In this document: piece by piece, positions 11,550 to 21,889 of the stretch
Layout of the letters: every line of letters begins with the position of its first letter
Numbering within the stretch: the stretch's first letter is position 1
Assembly (NCBI GenBank): GCA_032622095.1
Contig: CP136062.1
Location: 150,968,875 to 151,032,874 of the forward strand
Length of the DNA: 64,000 bases
Source: Siphonodentalium dalli
Lineage: Eukaryota > Mollusca > Scaphopoda > Gadilida > Siphonodentaliidae
Reading direction: 5' to 3'
Made by a program: the position numbers and the translations under genes
The notes under the pieces: generated by a model
What the model was told of the DNA's origin: nothing
The model's database searches: none
The model's input: only the letters and a program-made list of their open reading frames with translations

Positions 11550-11870
11550 AGATTGGAGGGTACATTGCTTTACATGCATCCAGATGTTTGCGTGTCCATC
11601 AGAGCACTGGTTATCCAATCTTCATGAAATTTTATTTGGGTATTTAGCCGGTTTACAAAGAAGTATCCAAACGTGTTTGCATTTTCCTTCTAGAGTTTTT
11701 TCTTTTGTTTAATATCTGGAAATGTTGATATTTTGTCAATGCATATAAATATCCAAACTGTGAGTTCAGTGATGTGGTATGTATGTTTACCATCATGAGC
11801 ACTTTCAAAGGTTTGTAAAATGATGTTGTTGGCATTTTCCATTCTATAAAACTTTATTTAAAATTTTAGT
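11550..11870 (+). repeat. Intronic interspersed repeat (ATGAAATTT/TCTAGAGTT type)
   Basis: The segment contains the words TTCATGAAATTT, GCATTTTCCTTCTAGAGTT, TGGAAATGTTGATATT and ACCATCATGAGCACTTTCAAAG. The same words recur at 16650-17060, 17690-17940, 34750-34880 and 35400-35630. This is a diverged tandem or interspersed family common in this gene's introns. No ends are resolved. Confidence 0.5.
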
Positions 11871-11997
11871 TTGTTCCTGTCCATGTTTCAATTTGGCACT
11901 GTGGAGTATGCCAGCTCTTGTAATGCAACCTTTTGTTTTGTGTATTTTGATATTTCTTGTCAATTGTTTTTAAACTTGGGACAGAAATTTACAACTA

Positions 11998-12210
11998 CAG
12001 TAATGCCCAAAGTAATTGACCACTTAACCACAGCAGAATTATGGGTAATTTTTCAGGATTTAGTCGGAAATATGGCTTGTTGCCATTCATTGAAAAGCTC
12101 TCGGCGAGAGCTTTCCGATGAATGGCAACAAGCCATATTTCCGACTAAATCCTGAACAATTACCCATAATTCTGCTGTGGTTAAGTGGTCAATTACTTTG
12201 GGCATTACGG
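11998..12210. mobile_element. Mariner-type palindromic MITE, 213-bp copy
   Basis: The element is one long hairpin: CAGTAATGCCCAAAGTAATT on the left and its complement ending GGGCATTACGG on the right, bounded by TA at 11996-11997 and 12211-12212. Arms of about 100 bp pair almost perfectly around a short loop near GCTCTCGGCGAGAGC. Relatives of other lengths lie at 40706, 41634 and 46625. It lies in intron 3. Confidence 0.9.
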
Positions 12211-12477
12211 TATGTGAATTTGTGCACCTGTCGTTTTTTTTTCAAAAGACAATTATGTTAATATGGCTATTCTTAAAGGATTTATATGATCTAGAAACAT
12301 TGAAACAAACTTCAGCCCAAAATTTACTCGACGGGGAAGTTGTGTGAGATTGCCGTGCGGTGTATAGATTATGGCGCTATGTGGTTAGCTATTTAAGTAA
12401 TCATGATAGTGTGGTTCACTTTGGAAGTCATTATCATATAACAGACCATATATTTATATGAATAATGTAATTAGTAA

Positions 12478-14026
12478 GGCCTAAAAAAATATACCTGTGT
12501 TTGGGGTCGCCCGACGAGTCTAAAATACATGCGACTCAAAACTTTTTTTCCGTGTCTCCCGCATGCTATTCTTTGCGCGTGCATGTCCCGCAGGTAAATA
12601 ATAAACATGGCGTCCGTGGACAGAATGATTCTTGTCCGTGTGGACGTTAATAAATGTCCACACCAAAGTGTTTCTGGTAACCCGCTCGCTGGACCGCCCG
12701 CCGTAAACTTTTTATTTGCAAAATTAATTTTTCACAACTTTCAGTCTGAAAATTACCAATCTTATTCTCCCAACTTGACTTTATTCTTCCAGTTTCTATT
12801 AGTTATACCCCCCTAACGAAATTTGTCCAGAGTTTTTCTCAGCTGTTTTTTTTATCAATTTCCATGAAACTTGGCACAGGCATCAACCACCATGGGAACC
12901 TGTGCACCTGCGATTATGACGTCTGTCGGTCTTTTTTTGTTGGAGTTATTCCCCCTTTTTTGACTTAGACATTTTTTTGCAACATGCCTAATTTTGTCCG
13001 AGCTTTTATTTCTACATTTTTAGGTCAATGTTTTTTAATCTTGGCAATGATATTTAGTACCATGAGAACCTGTGCACCTGCGATTATGATGTCTGTCTGA
13101 CTTTTTTTGTGGAGTTATTCCCCTTTTTCGACTTAGAACATTTTTGCAAAATGAATAATTTTGTCTGAGCTTTTATTCCTACATTTTTCGGTCAATAGGT
13201 TTAAGATTACGCTTAGGTTTGTGCACCTGCAATGGGAACTGTTATTTTATTATTTTAACTAAATGTTTACTGACATGTGAAACATCTTAGTATTTTAAAA
13301 ACAGGGGGGGTATCCTTAGGGGACAGTCACACCTCTAGTTTAAGTTGCTGACTTTAATTCAGTGAGTTGTTGGTCCAATTAACTTGCAAAATCGCGCTCA
13401 CAAAACACACCAAACTGGGGTTAGTGGCCCAACTGACATCCAGAAACGGGATGCCTCGAAAATAGGCAACTTTAACCGAAAATAAAACAAAGTCAATTAG
13501 ACTTATGGGCCATGCATGGGCATGGGATATGTGTATTAACCCAATTGATATGTGTAGGATGTTGTTTAATATAAATTAAATGACTTTGAACATATATGAC
13601 AAGTGATTGTTTCCATAGAAATTCTCAATAAATCTGCAGTTAAATGTCAGTCTTAAATTATTAATATGCACAGTTCAAGGCTTGCAGCTACATGTAAAAT
13701 AATATATAAATCATAACTCATCTAAATGGAACCAAGTGGTGTTTCCGTCTTTTCAATGGCTTTTGTTTACTGAAATTAACGTTAAAATGTTTCACCAAAT
13801 ATTAGAGACATGAGTCTCATCTGTCATAATAAAGATACTCACCTGACAACAACTGAATATAATGAACAAACAATGGACAGATATACAGTCAACATCGTAT
13901 AATTTGACTGCTATGTTATATCGCTTTTATAGCCTTCTGACATATATAAAAAAAGAAGATAATCCCTACCTACCCAATTTTTTTCAGGTCAAGTTACCCC
14001 AAACACAGGTATTATTTTTTTTGGCC
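12478..14026. mobile_element. PIF/Harbinger-like non-autonomous element, 1.55 kb
   Basis: The left end GGCCTAAAAAAATATACCTG continues into TGTTTGGGGT, and the right end ACCCCAAACACAGGTATTAT runs into TTGGCC. Both are flanked by TAA (12475-12477 and 14027-14029). The ends resemble those at 6541 and 42684. It carries an internal duplication of about 175 bp (12840-13235, words GTGCACCTGCGATTATGA and GGAGTTATTCCCC). No transposase frame is seen. Confidence 0.75.
12840..13235 (+). repeat. Degenerate tandem repeat, about 175-bp unit
   Basis: Two units and a partial third share, in order, CATGGGAACCTGTGCACCTG, TGCGATTATGA, GTCTGTC, GGAGTTATTCCCC, GACTTAGA and TTTTGTCCGAGCTTTTATT. They lie inside the PIF/Harbinger-like element, so the duplication may have been carried with it. 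Confidence 0.7.
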
Positions 14027-14029
14027 TAA

Positions 14030-15089
14030 TGCCAAGGATGATCCTTTTTGCAGCCATAATAATTAATAAATACTTTTTTCTAAGCTGACAACAATTAAAA
14101 ACTTTTTGCCATCTACAATGTAAGCGTAAAACAAAAAACACAAATAAACAAAAATGGAAAAACAATGCCCGGCCAAATATAGCGAGCCTACAATTTAGAA
14201 AAAAAATACCCTTATGCCAAAGTGCCTAATTAATAATTATTGTAGTTTCGGCAGTCTGTTGTGTATTAGAGTTAATTATTAAGTTTATGGAATATCTTGA
14301 CTGGAGGGATTTTTGCAAGCAGTCCGCATATAGAAATCATAAACTTGTGATCAAACCGAACCCTCTGTTAATTGGTATGTGTTGTGGTATTGTGATTTTA
14401 GTAACTTTTATTTACTGGCAGTCGTGTTCACACAAAAGGCTTCATGGGAAGAAATGGAGAAGAGGAATAATTATGACGAATATAAGCCATCATGATGATT
14501 TAATCAACACCTTTTTAATCACGTCCCATTGTTTTTAATTGCACTCCTTTGACGCACCAAGAAAGAGCTCAATTTCGTTTCGCACTACATGTGTTTATTT
14601 CTCTCATTGGATTTTCACATAAATTATCTCCTTTCACTCCACTTTTATTGTTTCAAAGTACACTTTAGTCATTATTATTTGTTAAATAATCTAATATTAT
14701 AGCAAATCCAGTTCGTAATCAGCACATTCAACCAGTTTTTATTTAATGATCACTATTTATCGTATAAGGCATTTAATCAGAGAAGTTGCGATATTTCATA
14801 TGTAATTGTCAACTCGTTGTGCGATTGGCTGAATTATTTTAAGCTCTGCTCACCACTGTCACCGGTCAGCTGATCGGTCATTAAACTGCATTGTAATCAT
14901 GTGATAATGCTAATCAGTCATCTGACTTACATAATAAAATCTTCGGAAACTTCCACAATTTTTGTATATCAAAATAATAAAAATATTTTCTGCTCGATTT
15001 AGAATTTTCTTGGCGAAATGGTTCTTTTAGACATATATAATTAGTATTATGAAGAGAAAAAAATATATTTTTTTGACAAAATAATTCCT
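14030..15089. other. Intron 3 sequence, nothing recognised
   Basis: AT-rich sequence with no supported gene, no clear element ends and no tandem structure. The open frame at 14287-14538 has no family features. Confidence 0.5.
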
Positions 15090-15093
15090 TTAA

Positions 15094-15485
15094 CCCTTTA
15101 CCCAACAGAACGACCCTGTGCCAATGCATTCTCTTATATATGCGAGTCGACCATAGGTCGCCTCGCATATATAAGAGAATGCATTGGCTTAACACATTAA
15201 ATATTATAAAATTGTTAAAGAATGTAAGAAAAAATGGTAAAAAGTGTTAAAAACAGATTTTTTTTAGGCCAATGCATTCTCTTATATATGCGAGGCGACC
15301 TATGGTCGACTCGCATATATAAGAGAATGCATTGGCACAGGGCATAACTGTAACTATCACAATGTGGTCAAGGAGCCGGTTCCAATGATATCCATATTTG
15401 TATGGTTCTATTGAGACAGACCGAAGATATTTTAGGCTGTTGAAGCTTTATTTGGCCGGTTTTGGCCGGTTTGTTGGGTAAAGGG
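15094..15485 (-). mobile_element. piggyBac-like TTAA MITE with two hairpins, unit 1 (inverted)
   Basis: A 392-bp element with ends CCCTTTACCCAACA and TGTTGGGTAAAGGG, flanked by TTAA at 15090-15093 and 15486-15489. It contains two copies of the 69-bp hairpin (15120-15188 and 15268-15336) separated by an A-rich spacer, and a unique segment with AAGCTTTATTTGGCCGG. It is the reverse complement of the adjacent unit at 15490 and of the solo copy at 29310. TTAA target and CCC/GGG ends are hallmarks of piggyBac-type transposition; no transposase is encoded. Confidence 0.9.
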
Positions 15486-15489
15486 TTAA

Positions 15490-15880
15490 CCCTTTACCCA
15501 ACAAACCGGCCAAAACCGGCCAAATAAAGCTTCAACAGCCTAAAATATCTTCGGTCTGTCTCAATAGAACCATACAAATATGGATATCATTGGAACCGGC
15601 TCCTTGACCACATTGTGATAGTTACAGTTAGCCCTGTGCCAATGCATTCTCTTATATATGCGAGTCGACCATAGGTCGCCTCGCATATATAAGAGAATGC
15701 ATTGGCCTAAACAAAATCTTTTTTTAACACTTTTTACCATTTTTTCTTACATTCTTTAACAATTTTATAATTTTTAATGTGTTAAGCCAATGCATTCTCT
15801 TATATATGCGAGGCGACCTATGGTCGACTCGCATATATAAGAGAATGCTTTGGCACAGGGCCCTTCTGTTGGGTAAAGGG
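15490..15880 (+). mobile_element. piggyBac-like TTAA MITE with two hairpins, unit 2
   Basis: A 391-bp element, nearly the exact reverse complement of 15094-15485. The single TTAA at 15486-15489 serves as its left flank and as the right flank of unit 1; the right TTAA is 15881-15884. Hairpins lie at 15638-15706 and 15786-15854. A T replaces A in the last arm (GAATGCTTTGG). Together the two units form an inverted repeat of about 790 bp in intron 3. Confidence 0.9.
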
Positions 15881-16062
15881 TTAATGTAGCCCAAATGCAC
15901 TGTGGGGGTATCTTTAGTCCCAGACCATACATAAAAGGTTTTGTGTTTCCCTCTCCCAACCCATATTTTTGGGGCCATGATATCATTTTGTGTTAGGCTG
16001 TTAGCAATAAACTAATAATTTATAAACTATTTAAAGTATTATAAATATTGTCTCTTTTACAG

Positions 16063-16293
16063 ACCAGACTCGACTCAGCTGTTGGGTCCTTGATGGTGAC
16101 CCACAACAGAAGGGTTTGCAAAGATTTTCACTGACAGAAGAAAACTTTGCTGACACTCTTGTCGTTTTAGTAGCTTCTATGGCCCAGCCTTGGTCTGTTA
16201 TGGAATGTTTGGAGCGATGGGTAAAAGTATTAACAGAACATATAGACAGGCTAAAGATGTCACATGAAGATAAGCGTGAATATGAACAAAGCA
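16063..16293 (+). CDS. DYNC1LI2: Dynein light intermediate chain, coding exon 4 (residues 89-166)
   Basis: The exon opens with DQTR and WVLDGD (residues 96-101, the DxxG-like position), then KGLQRFSLTEENFADTLVV, SMAQPWSVME and an amphipathic helix containing WVKVLTEHIDRLKM. All have close counterparts in vertebrate light intermediate chains. The acceptor is CTCTTTTACAG; the donor GTGAGT begins at 16294. This is the longest exon and lies just before the 32-bp minisatellite of intron 4. Confidence 0.96.
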
Positions 16294-16649
16294 GTGAGTA
16301 TAGTGTCCATTTTTATTATACCCTCTGTAACGAGTTATGTGGGGGGTATATAAGAATCAGCCTGTCTGTCCGTGAATTTTGTGTCCGTATGTACATTTCA
16401 GCTTGTGACATGGGCATGGATCATTGAATTTGGTTGTGGTTTTGTGTATTGATAGCCCAGTTTAAGGGGAAAGGATACCCACTTCTTGGGTTTAGAAAAT
16501 AAAAAAAATTGTCCATACATACAAATATTTAACTGTTGTTCCTATCTAGTAGTAAATAGTACTAAATTCAGGAAATTGTAAAATAATGTTATAATCTGAA
16601 TTTGTTAGAATTCTGTCAAGTAATTTATTTATCTCATTTCTATACCCTC

Positions 16650-17060
16650 ACTTTTTGAAGAAATGTACTGGATTGACTTTGTCTGTCCATCTGTCTGTCC
16701 GGACATATATCTCAGTCTTGAAACTGAATAAAATTTGATATGGAGGTTTGCCATCATGACTGCTTCAAATTATGGGCAAATGACTTTTTCTATCTTGAGT
16801 TATATTTTGTTTATCTCGAAATCTGGGTTTTTGGTCCGTCCACACAGATATCTCAGCTGTGGGTTACCGCTGAATGAAATTTGGTATGGAGGTTCGACAT
16901 CATGACCGGGCAAATGACATTATTCACGTTTTCCATTCAAGAGTTATCATACTTTGTTTGTCTGGTTTGTTTCACAATTTGGTTCCATCCTGCTCATGTT
17001 TCAATTTGTCACTGTTAAGGTATGCCAGCACCCATTGTGCAACCTCCTGTTATACCCCCA
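16650..17060 (+). repeat. Intronic interspersed repeat, two diverged units
   Basis: Two units carry CTGTCCGTCCxxACAGATATCTCAG-like words, AAATTTGGTATGGAGGTT, a CATCATGAC word and GAGTTAT. Related stretches lie at 11550, 17690, 34750 and 35400. This block leads directly into the 32-bp minisatellite. Confidence 0.6.
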
Positions 17061-17076
17061 TCCAAAAGATTACATG

Positions 17077-17544
17077 TGTCCGTCGTGGCCTGCATGTATC
17101 CTTGCGGGTGTCCGTCGTGGCCTGCATGTATCCTTGCGGGTGTCCGTCGTGGCCTGCATGTATCCTTGCGGGTGTCCATCGTGGCCTGCATGTATCCTTG
17201 CGGGTGTCCATTGTGGCCTGCATGTATCCTTGCGGGTGTCCGTCGTGGCCTGCATGTATCCTTGCGGGTGTCCGTCGTGGCCTGCATGTATCCTTGCGGG
17301 TGTCCGTCGTGGCCTGCATGTATCCTTGCGGGTGTCCGTCGTGGCCTGCATGTATCCTTGCGGGTGTCCGTCGTGGCCTGCATGTGTCCGTCGTGGCCTG
17401 CATGTATCCTTGCAGGTGTCTGTCGTGGCCTGCATGTATCCTTGCGGGTGTCCGTCGTGGCCTGCATGTATCCTTGCGGGTGTCCGTCGTGGCCTGCATG
17501 TATCCTTGCGGGTTTCCGTCGTGGCCTGCATGTATCCTTGCGGG
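17077..17544 (+). repeat. 32-bp GC-rich minisatellite, 15 units
   Basis: The unit starts TGTCCGTCGTGGCCTGCATG and ends TATCCTTGCGGG. Fourteen 32-bp units and one 20-bp unit that lacks the last 12 bp (ending near 17388) fill 468 bp exactly. Units differ at only a few positions (CATCGTGG, CATTGTGG, TGCAGG, GGTTTCC), which indicates recent homogenisation. Because 32 is not a multiple of 3 and the unit has no stop in any frame, long spurious open frames run through it on both strands. It lies in intron 4. Confidence 0.97.
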
Positions 17545-17689
17545 TGCACATTTGAGCCTCAGGTGGTCAGGGGAGGAGCCTAAGACAAAAACAAGTTTAA
17601 TGTGATCGACCACCTAATGTCAAACTACCACCTAATGCCCATTATTCCGTACAATTTACGAGTTAAGTGGTGGTCTTAAGTAGTCAAAT

Positions 17690-17940
17690 GCAGGACTACT
17701 TAAAGACCAAATGTATGGGTGTCCATCCGTCCAACTGCTCATATATCTCAACCATGGTATATTGGATCTCGATGAAATTTGGAATGCAGGTTTCGCATTA
17801 GGAGGGCTTTCAAAAGATTGTTCATTGTTCACATTTTCTGTTTGGTTTCTCACCTGCCCATATTTCAATTTGTCACCATGAGGGTATTCCAGCACCTGTC
17901 ATCCAACTTCGTCTTGTGTTTAGTTTCCAGATTCTCATAG
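17690..17940 (+). repeat. Intronic interspersed repeat
   Basis: One more unit of the family at 16650-17060, with ATATATCTCAACCATGG, TCGATGAAATTTGGAATG, CATTTTCTGTTTGG and CCATATTTCAATTTGTCAC. It ends about 25 bp before exon 5. Confidence 0.55.
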
Positions 17941-17964
17941 CTAATGTTTTGCTATCTATTTCAG

Positions 17965-18155
17965 TTGTGAGATTCTTTCAAGAATATACAGAACCAGACG
18001 AGAGTCAACCTGTGACGCAATCAGCCTCTCGGCGAGACGTTAACCCGCTACATCCCACTGCATCTAAGTCAGACCAAGACGAAACATTACTGCCGCTAGG
18101 GGAGACTACTTTATCACATAATCTAGGAATACCAATAGTTGTAGTTATTACACAG
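17965..18155 (+). CDS. DYNC1LI2: Dynein light intermediate chain, coding exon 5 (residues 166-229)
   Basis: The exon encodes VRFFQEYTEPDE, a variable serine- and aspartate-rich loop, then LLPLGETTLSHNLGIPIVVVITQ. LSHNLGIP is a family signature. The exon ends at ITQ, where homologues have C-T-K. The donor is GTATAT at 18156. A truncated MITE hairpin begins about 25 bp into the following intron. Confidence 0.96.
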
Positions 18156-18179
18156 GTATATACTCATTTACTTTGGGTG

Positions 18180-20005
18180 GGGGCTAGCATAACTAAATTC
18201 ACCCTCTGTGGACCTCATTCTGCTTAGGCCTCATTTTCTCTGGAAAGTATTTTAATTATCAATTTAAAAAGTTTTTTTTTTAGTTTCTTTTTAGTCGAGT
18301 TTTTTTCCAAAACTCGACTTATAGTTTGATGAGGGACGGTGGGCGGGCGGGCGTGAGTGTGTGAGTACATATCCATGCACGTAAGCTGCAGACAAAAAAT
18401 CGGGTTCGTCCGCACATTTATTACAGAGTTATGGCCCTTTGCCATTTTTCACTGATTTTAGGCTCGTTAGCGCAACAACTTCAACAAACGTTATCTGATT
18501 CGATTGAAATTTGGGATATAGGTGTCTCCCAAGAATATCTCGGACGAGTTCGAAAACCGGCCTGGTCCGATAAAATTTGATAGAGTTATGACCCTTAATT
18601 AGTCATTTTTCACGAATTTTCAGCTCGTTAGCGCGATAACTTCAACAAACGTCATCCTATTTGATTGAAATTTTGATATATAGGTGTCTCCCAAGAATAC
18701 CTCGGTCGAGTTCGAAAACCGGCCCGGTCCGATAAAATTTGATAGAGTTATGGTCCTTAAGTAGTCATTTTGTACGAATTTTGAGCTCGTTAGCGCGATA
18801 ACTTCAACAAACGTCATCCGATTCAACTAAAATTTGGTATATAAGCGTCTTCCAATAATATCCTGGACGAGTTCGAAAACCAGCCCGGTCCGATAAAATT
18901 TGATAGAGTTATGGTCCTTAAGTAGTCATTTTGTACGAATTTTGAGCTCGTTAGCTGATAACTTCAACAAACGTCATCCGATTCAACTAAAATTTGGTAT
19001 ATAAGTGTCTTCCAATAATATCCTGGACGAGTTCGAAAACCAGCCTGGCCCAATAAAATTTGATAGAGTTATGGGGGGGGGGGAACTTATGGCCCTTAAT
19101 TAGTCATTTTTCGTGAATTTTGAGCTCGTTATCGCGATAACTTCAACAAACGTCATTCGATTCAACTAAAATTTTGTATATAGGTGTCTTCCAATAATAT
19201 CCTGGACGAGTTCGAAAACCAGCCTGGCCCGAAAAAATTTGATAGAGTTATGGGGGGGGGAACTTATGGCCCTTAATTAGTCATTTTTCGTGAATTTTTA
19301 GCTCGTTGGCGCGATAACTTCAACAAACGTCCTCCGATTTGATTAAAAAATTTTGGTACATGACCTTCTTGGCACAATATCTCAAACGAGTTCGAAAAGC
19401 GGGTTTGTCCGATCTTTTTTCTCTGAGTTATCCCCCTCAGTTTGCTAAATTTTCTTGATTTTGAGGCCGTTAGCGCGATAACTTGAACAATATTAACCGA
19501 TTATATTAATTTTTGGTGTGTGACATGCTTCGCACAATATCTCGAAAGAGTGCGAAAACCGGGTTTCTCCGAACTTTTTCCCCTGAGTTATGCCCCTTAG
19601 TTTGTGAATTCTTCGCGATTTTGAGGCCGTTAGCGCGATAACTTGAACAAATATTAACCGATTTTACCTATTAATTAGTCTACCGATACTGATGCACACC
19701 AATTGGTGGTAGCCACCGGCTGTAAGCCACCGAAAACGAGACACAGCATCTCTGATGCCACCTCTTGTTTCTTGCTTGGTTTCTCAATATCCCCAATTTG
19801 GCAGACGACACAATGCATAATTAAGGTGCCCAATGGGTGCACATCACCATCTTCACCATCTGGGAACTTAAATCTGAGTCCAAGTCTCCCATAGCAGATG
19901 AGGCCAATCAGACCGAGGTTCCCGAGGATGAATTTGGTGAAGCTAACCCGCTGTGCAGGGTAGCGTTACTAAATAAACCCTCTGGGGACCTCATTCTGCA
20001 AATGT
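18180..20005. mobile_element. hAT-like hairpin MITE (CAAGCCTG family), interrupted by a pearl-like element
   Basis: The left piece, 18180-18293, holds half of the first hairpin (GCTAGCATAACTAAATTCAC to ATTCTGCTTAGGCCTCA) and the start of the middle block. The right piece, 19769-20005, continues the middle block (TATCCCCAATTTGGCAGACG, CCCAATGGGTGCACATCACC) and the second hairpin. Joining the pieces reproduces the order seen in the intact copy at 48252-48716. The left terminus and half hairpin are missing. The element starts about 25 bp after exon 5. Confidence 0.8.
18294..19768 (+). mobile_element. Pearl/Helitron-like element with tandem core, copy 1
   Basis: The 5' end is a short hairpin (GTCGAG-TTTT...AAAA-CTCGAC, 18294-18318). 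A CGGGCGGGCG stretch follows, then about seven diverged units of 155-180 bp. Each unit contains TAGCGCGATAACTTCAACAA, ACGTCATCCGATT, GGACGAGTTCGAAAACC and TTTGATAGAGTTATGG. The 3' tail of about 110 bp includes the hairpin GGTGGTAGCCACC and ends GATGCCACCTCTTGT. Copy 2 at 25226 shares both ends but has fewer core units. A repeated core of about 160 bp between fixed ends, with a 3' hairpin, is what is described for bivalve pearl elements (Helitron-like). Confidence 0.8.
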
Positions 20006-20165
20006 CCTGCACCATATGTAGAGGCCTCCATTGGAGTCTGCGGTAATTAATATTGTTGAAAACCATTTCATGCTCTGCTGAAAAGAGACTCAAATAAGAT
20101 AGATATATTAAGATGAACTACCGGTATTATTTATAATCCCCCGAAACGAGTTACAGTCCGACTTT
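20006..20165. other. Short intron 5 stretch, nothing recognised
   Basis: No feature seen between the MITE end and the next repeat. Confidence 0.4.
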
Positions 20166-20985
20166 TTAGCTCACCTGAGACGAAGTCTCCGGTGGAGCTA
20201 TAGTCATCACTCCTCGTCCGTCGTCCGTCCGTCTGTGCGTCCATCCGTCTGTCAACTTTTAAAAAAACATCTTCTCCTCTGAAACCATCATACCGAATTG
20301 GTTCATATTTGGTGTGGATGTTCCCTAGGTGACTCTCATTCAGATTTGTTCAAATGAGGTCACTGGGTCAAATAGTTGCGAAACCAGGGCCATAACTCGA
20401 TTCCTCCATAGTAATTCTTACAACAACTTCTTGTCCATAACCATTGTGCTGATTTAGCTAATATTTGGTATGGAAGATCCTTGGGTGACTGGTGTTCAGA
20501 TTTGTTCAAATGAGGTCACCCGGTCAATTAGTTGAGAAACCAGGGCCATAACTCATAGTAATTCTTACAATGACTTCTTCTAAAAAAAATATTGGGCCGA
20601 TTTAGCTTATATTTGGTACTGAGGGACCTTGGGTGTCTGGGAATCAGATTTGTTCAAATTGGGTCACTGGGTCAAATAGGGGCAGAGCCAGGGACATAAC
20701 TCTAAAAACAAAAAAATTACATTTTTGCATTTTGATCATATTTGGTGTGGATGTTCCCTAGGTGACTGTCATTCAGATTTGTTCAAATGAGGTCACTGTG
20801 TCAAATAGTTGCGAAACCAGGGCCATAACTATATTCCTCCTTGGTAATTCGTATAACGACTTCTTGTCTAGAACCATTATGCCGATTTAGTTTATATTTG
20901 GTATGGGGGGTCATTGAATGACTGGGGTTCAGATTTGTTCAAATGGGGTCACTGGGTCAAATAGGGGTGGAGCCAGGGCCATAAT
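20166..20985 (+). mobile_element. Bivalve-type tandem repeat element with 5' hairpin, copy 1
   Basis: It opens with TTTTTAGCTCACCTGAGACG, forming a hairpin CACCTGAGAC-GAA-GTCTCCGGTG, followed by GAGCTATAGTCATCACTCCT and a run of CCGT/CTGT. About four diverged units follow; each contains TTCAGATTTGTTCAAATGAG, GTCACTGGGTCAAATAG and CCAGGGCCATAACTC. The plan (end hairpin, then a tandem core) parallels the pearl-like elements but with different sequence. Related blocks lie at 21890, 22260, 56311 and 57700. Confidence 0.65.
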
Positions 20986-21260
20986 TCCAAAAAAAAATAA
21001 TAACAAATTTAGGAACTCCTTGATCAATTTAACATACAATTTTTTTTTTATCACCCTCCCCCCACATGACCCAGAACCCCACCCTGCCCCCAGCAGATTA
21101 AGTCAATTGTATTAGCTACAGACAGAGAGAGCGTTAATATAAATACACACACAGTCATCAATTGAGAAGTTTATCAGGCTGACAGGTGTGAACTAATGCT
21201 TAGCTAGCACTCATGCCAGTGTGTGTTATTAAAATAAAATCAAAACAAATTATTGTTCTC

Positions 21261-21698
21261 TAACCTGAATTTAGTGTGTCTGGCATTTGCAGAATGAGGT
21301 CCCCAGAGGGTGAATTTAGTTATGCTACCCTGCACAGCAGTCTAGCATCACCAAATACACTAGCCAGGGTCCTCATTCTGCTTAGGCCTCATCTTCTGGG
21401 AAGTATATAGGCACTTAAATTGACATTTTTACTTACTTTTCCCCTTCTGTTTAGTTTCTATATCCCCTAATTTGTGAATATAAAATGCATAATTGAGGTG
21501 CCCAATGGGTGCACATCACCAACTTTAACTGGAGAACTTCAATCTAATGCTATGTCTCCCATAGCAGTTGAGGCCTACACAGAATGAGGTCCCCAGAGGG
21601 TGAATTTGGTGATGCTAGCCCGCATTGCAGGATTGTGTCATTAAATTCACCCTTTGGGGACCTCATTCTGCAAATGTCAGACACTATGTTCATGCTTG
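21261..21698. mobile_element. hAT-like hairpin MITE (CAAGCCTG family)
   Basis: Both hairpins are present (21290-21385 and 21577-21675) with the standard middle block (TTTCTATATCCCCTAATTTG, CCCAATGGGTGCACATCACC). The ends read AACCTGAATTTAGTGTGTC and ACACTATGTTCATGCTTG, so the termini are eroded and no 8-bp duplication is visible. It lies in intron 5. Confidence 0.75.
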
Positions 21699-21889
21699 TC
21701 TGTTTGAATATTATGTTCTTAACCACCAGTATCCAGTTGAACTCATTATACCCTGATTTTGCAAAGAAAACTTGGGGGGTATATTGGATTGAATTTGTCA
21801 GTCTCTATGTCAGACTGTTCTCCCATCCATCCATCTGTCATTATGTCTCTATCCGTCCATCAATTGTTTTCTTCTCCAGATACATATTA

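Noticed and set aside
12607-12816. 69-codon open frame starting MASVDRM
   Set aside because: It lies inside a PIF/Harbinger-like element and reads through repeat sequence with no family match. The MASV start is a chance likeness to the dynein N terminus.
14287-14538. 83-codon open frame with a hydrophobic stretch, perhaps a membrane peptide
   Set aside because: One hydrophobic stretch in AT-rich intronic DNA is expected by chance; no homologue recognised.
15120-15854. Regular hairpin repeats looking like a CRISPR array
   Set aside because: The spacing follows transposon units with TTAA flanks in an intron of an animal gene; there are no unique spacers between direct repeats and no cas genes.
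16874-17613. Long overlapping open frames on both strands with a repeated GRRGLHVSL-like or CRPRRTPARIHAGH-like period
   Set aside because: They are products of the 32-bp minisatellite, which has no stops and rotates through all frames. The array lies in an intron of the dynein gene.
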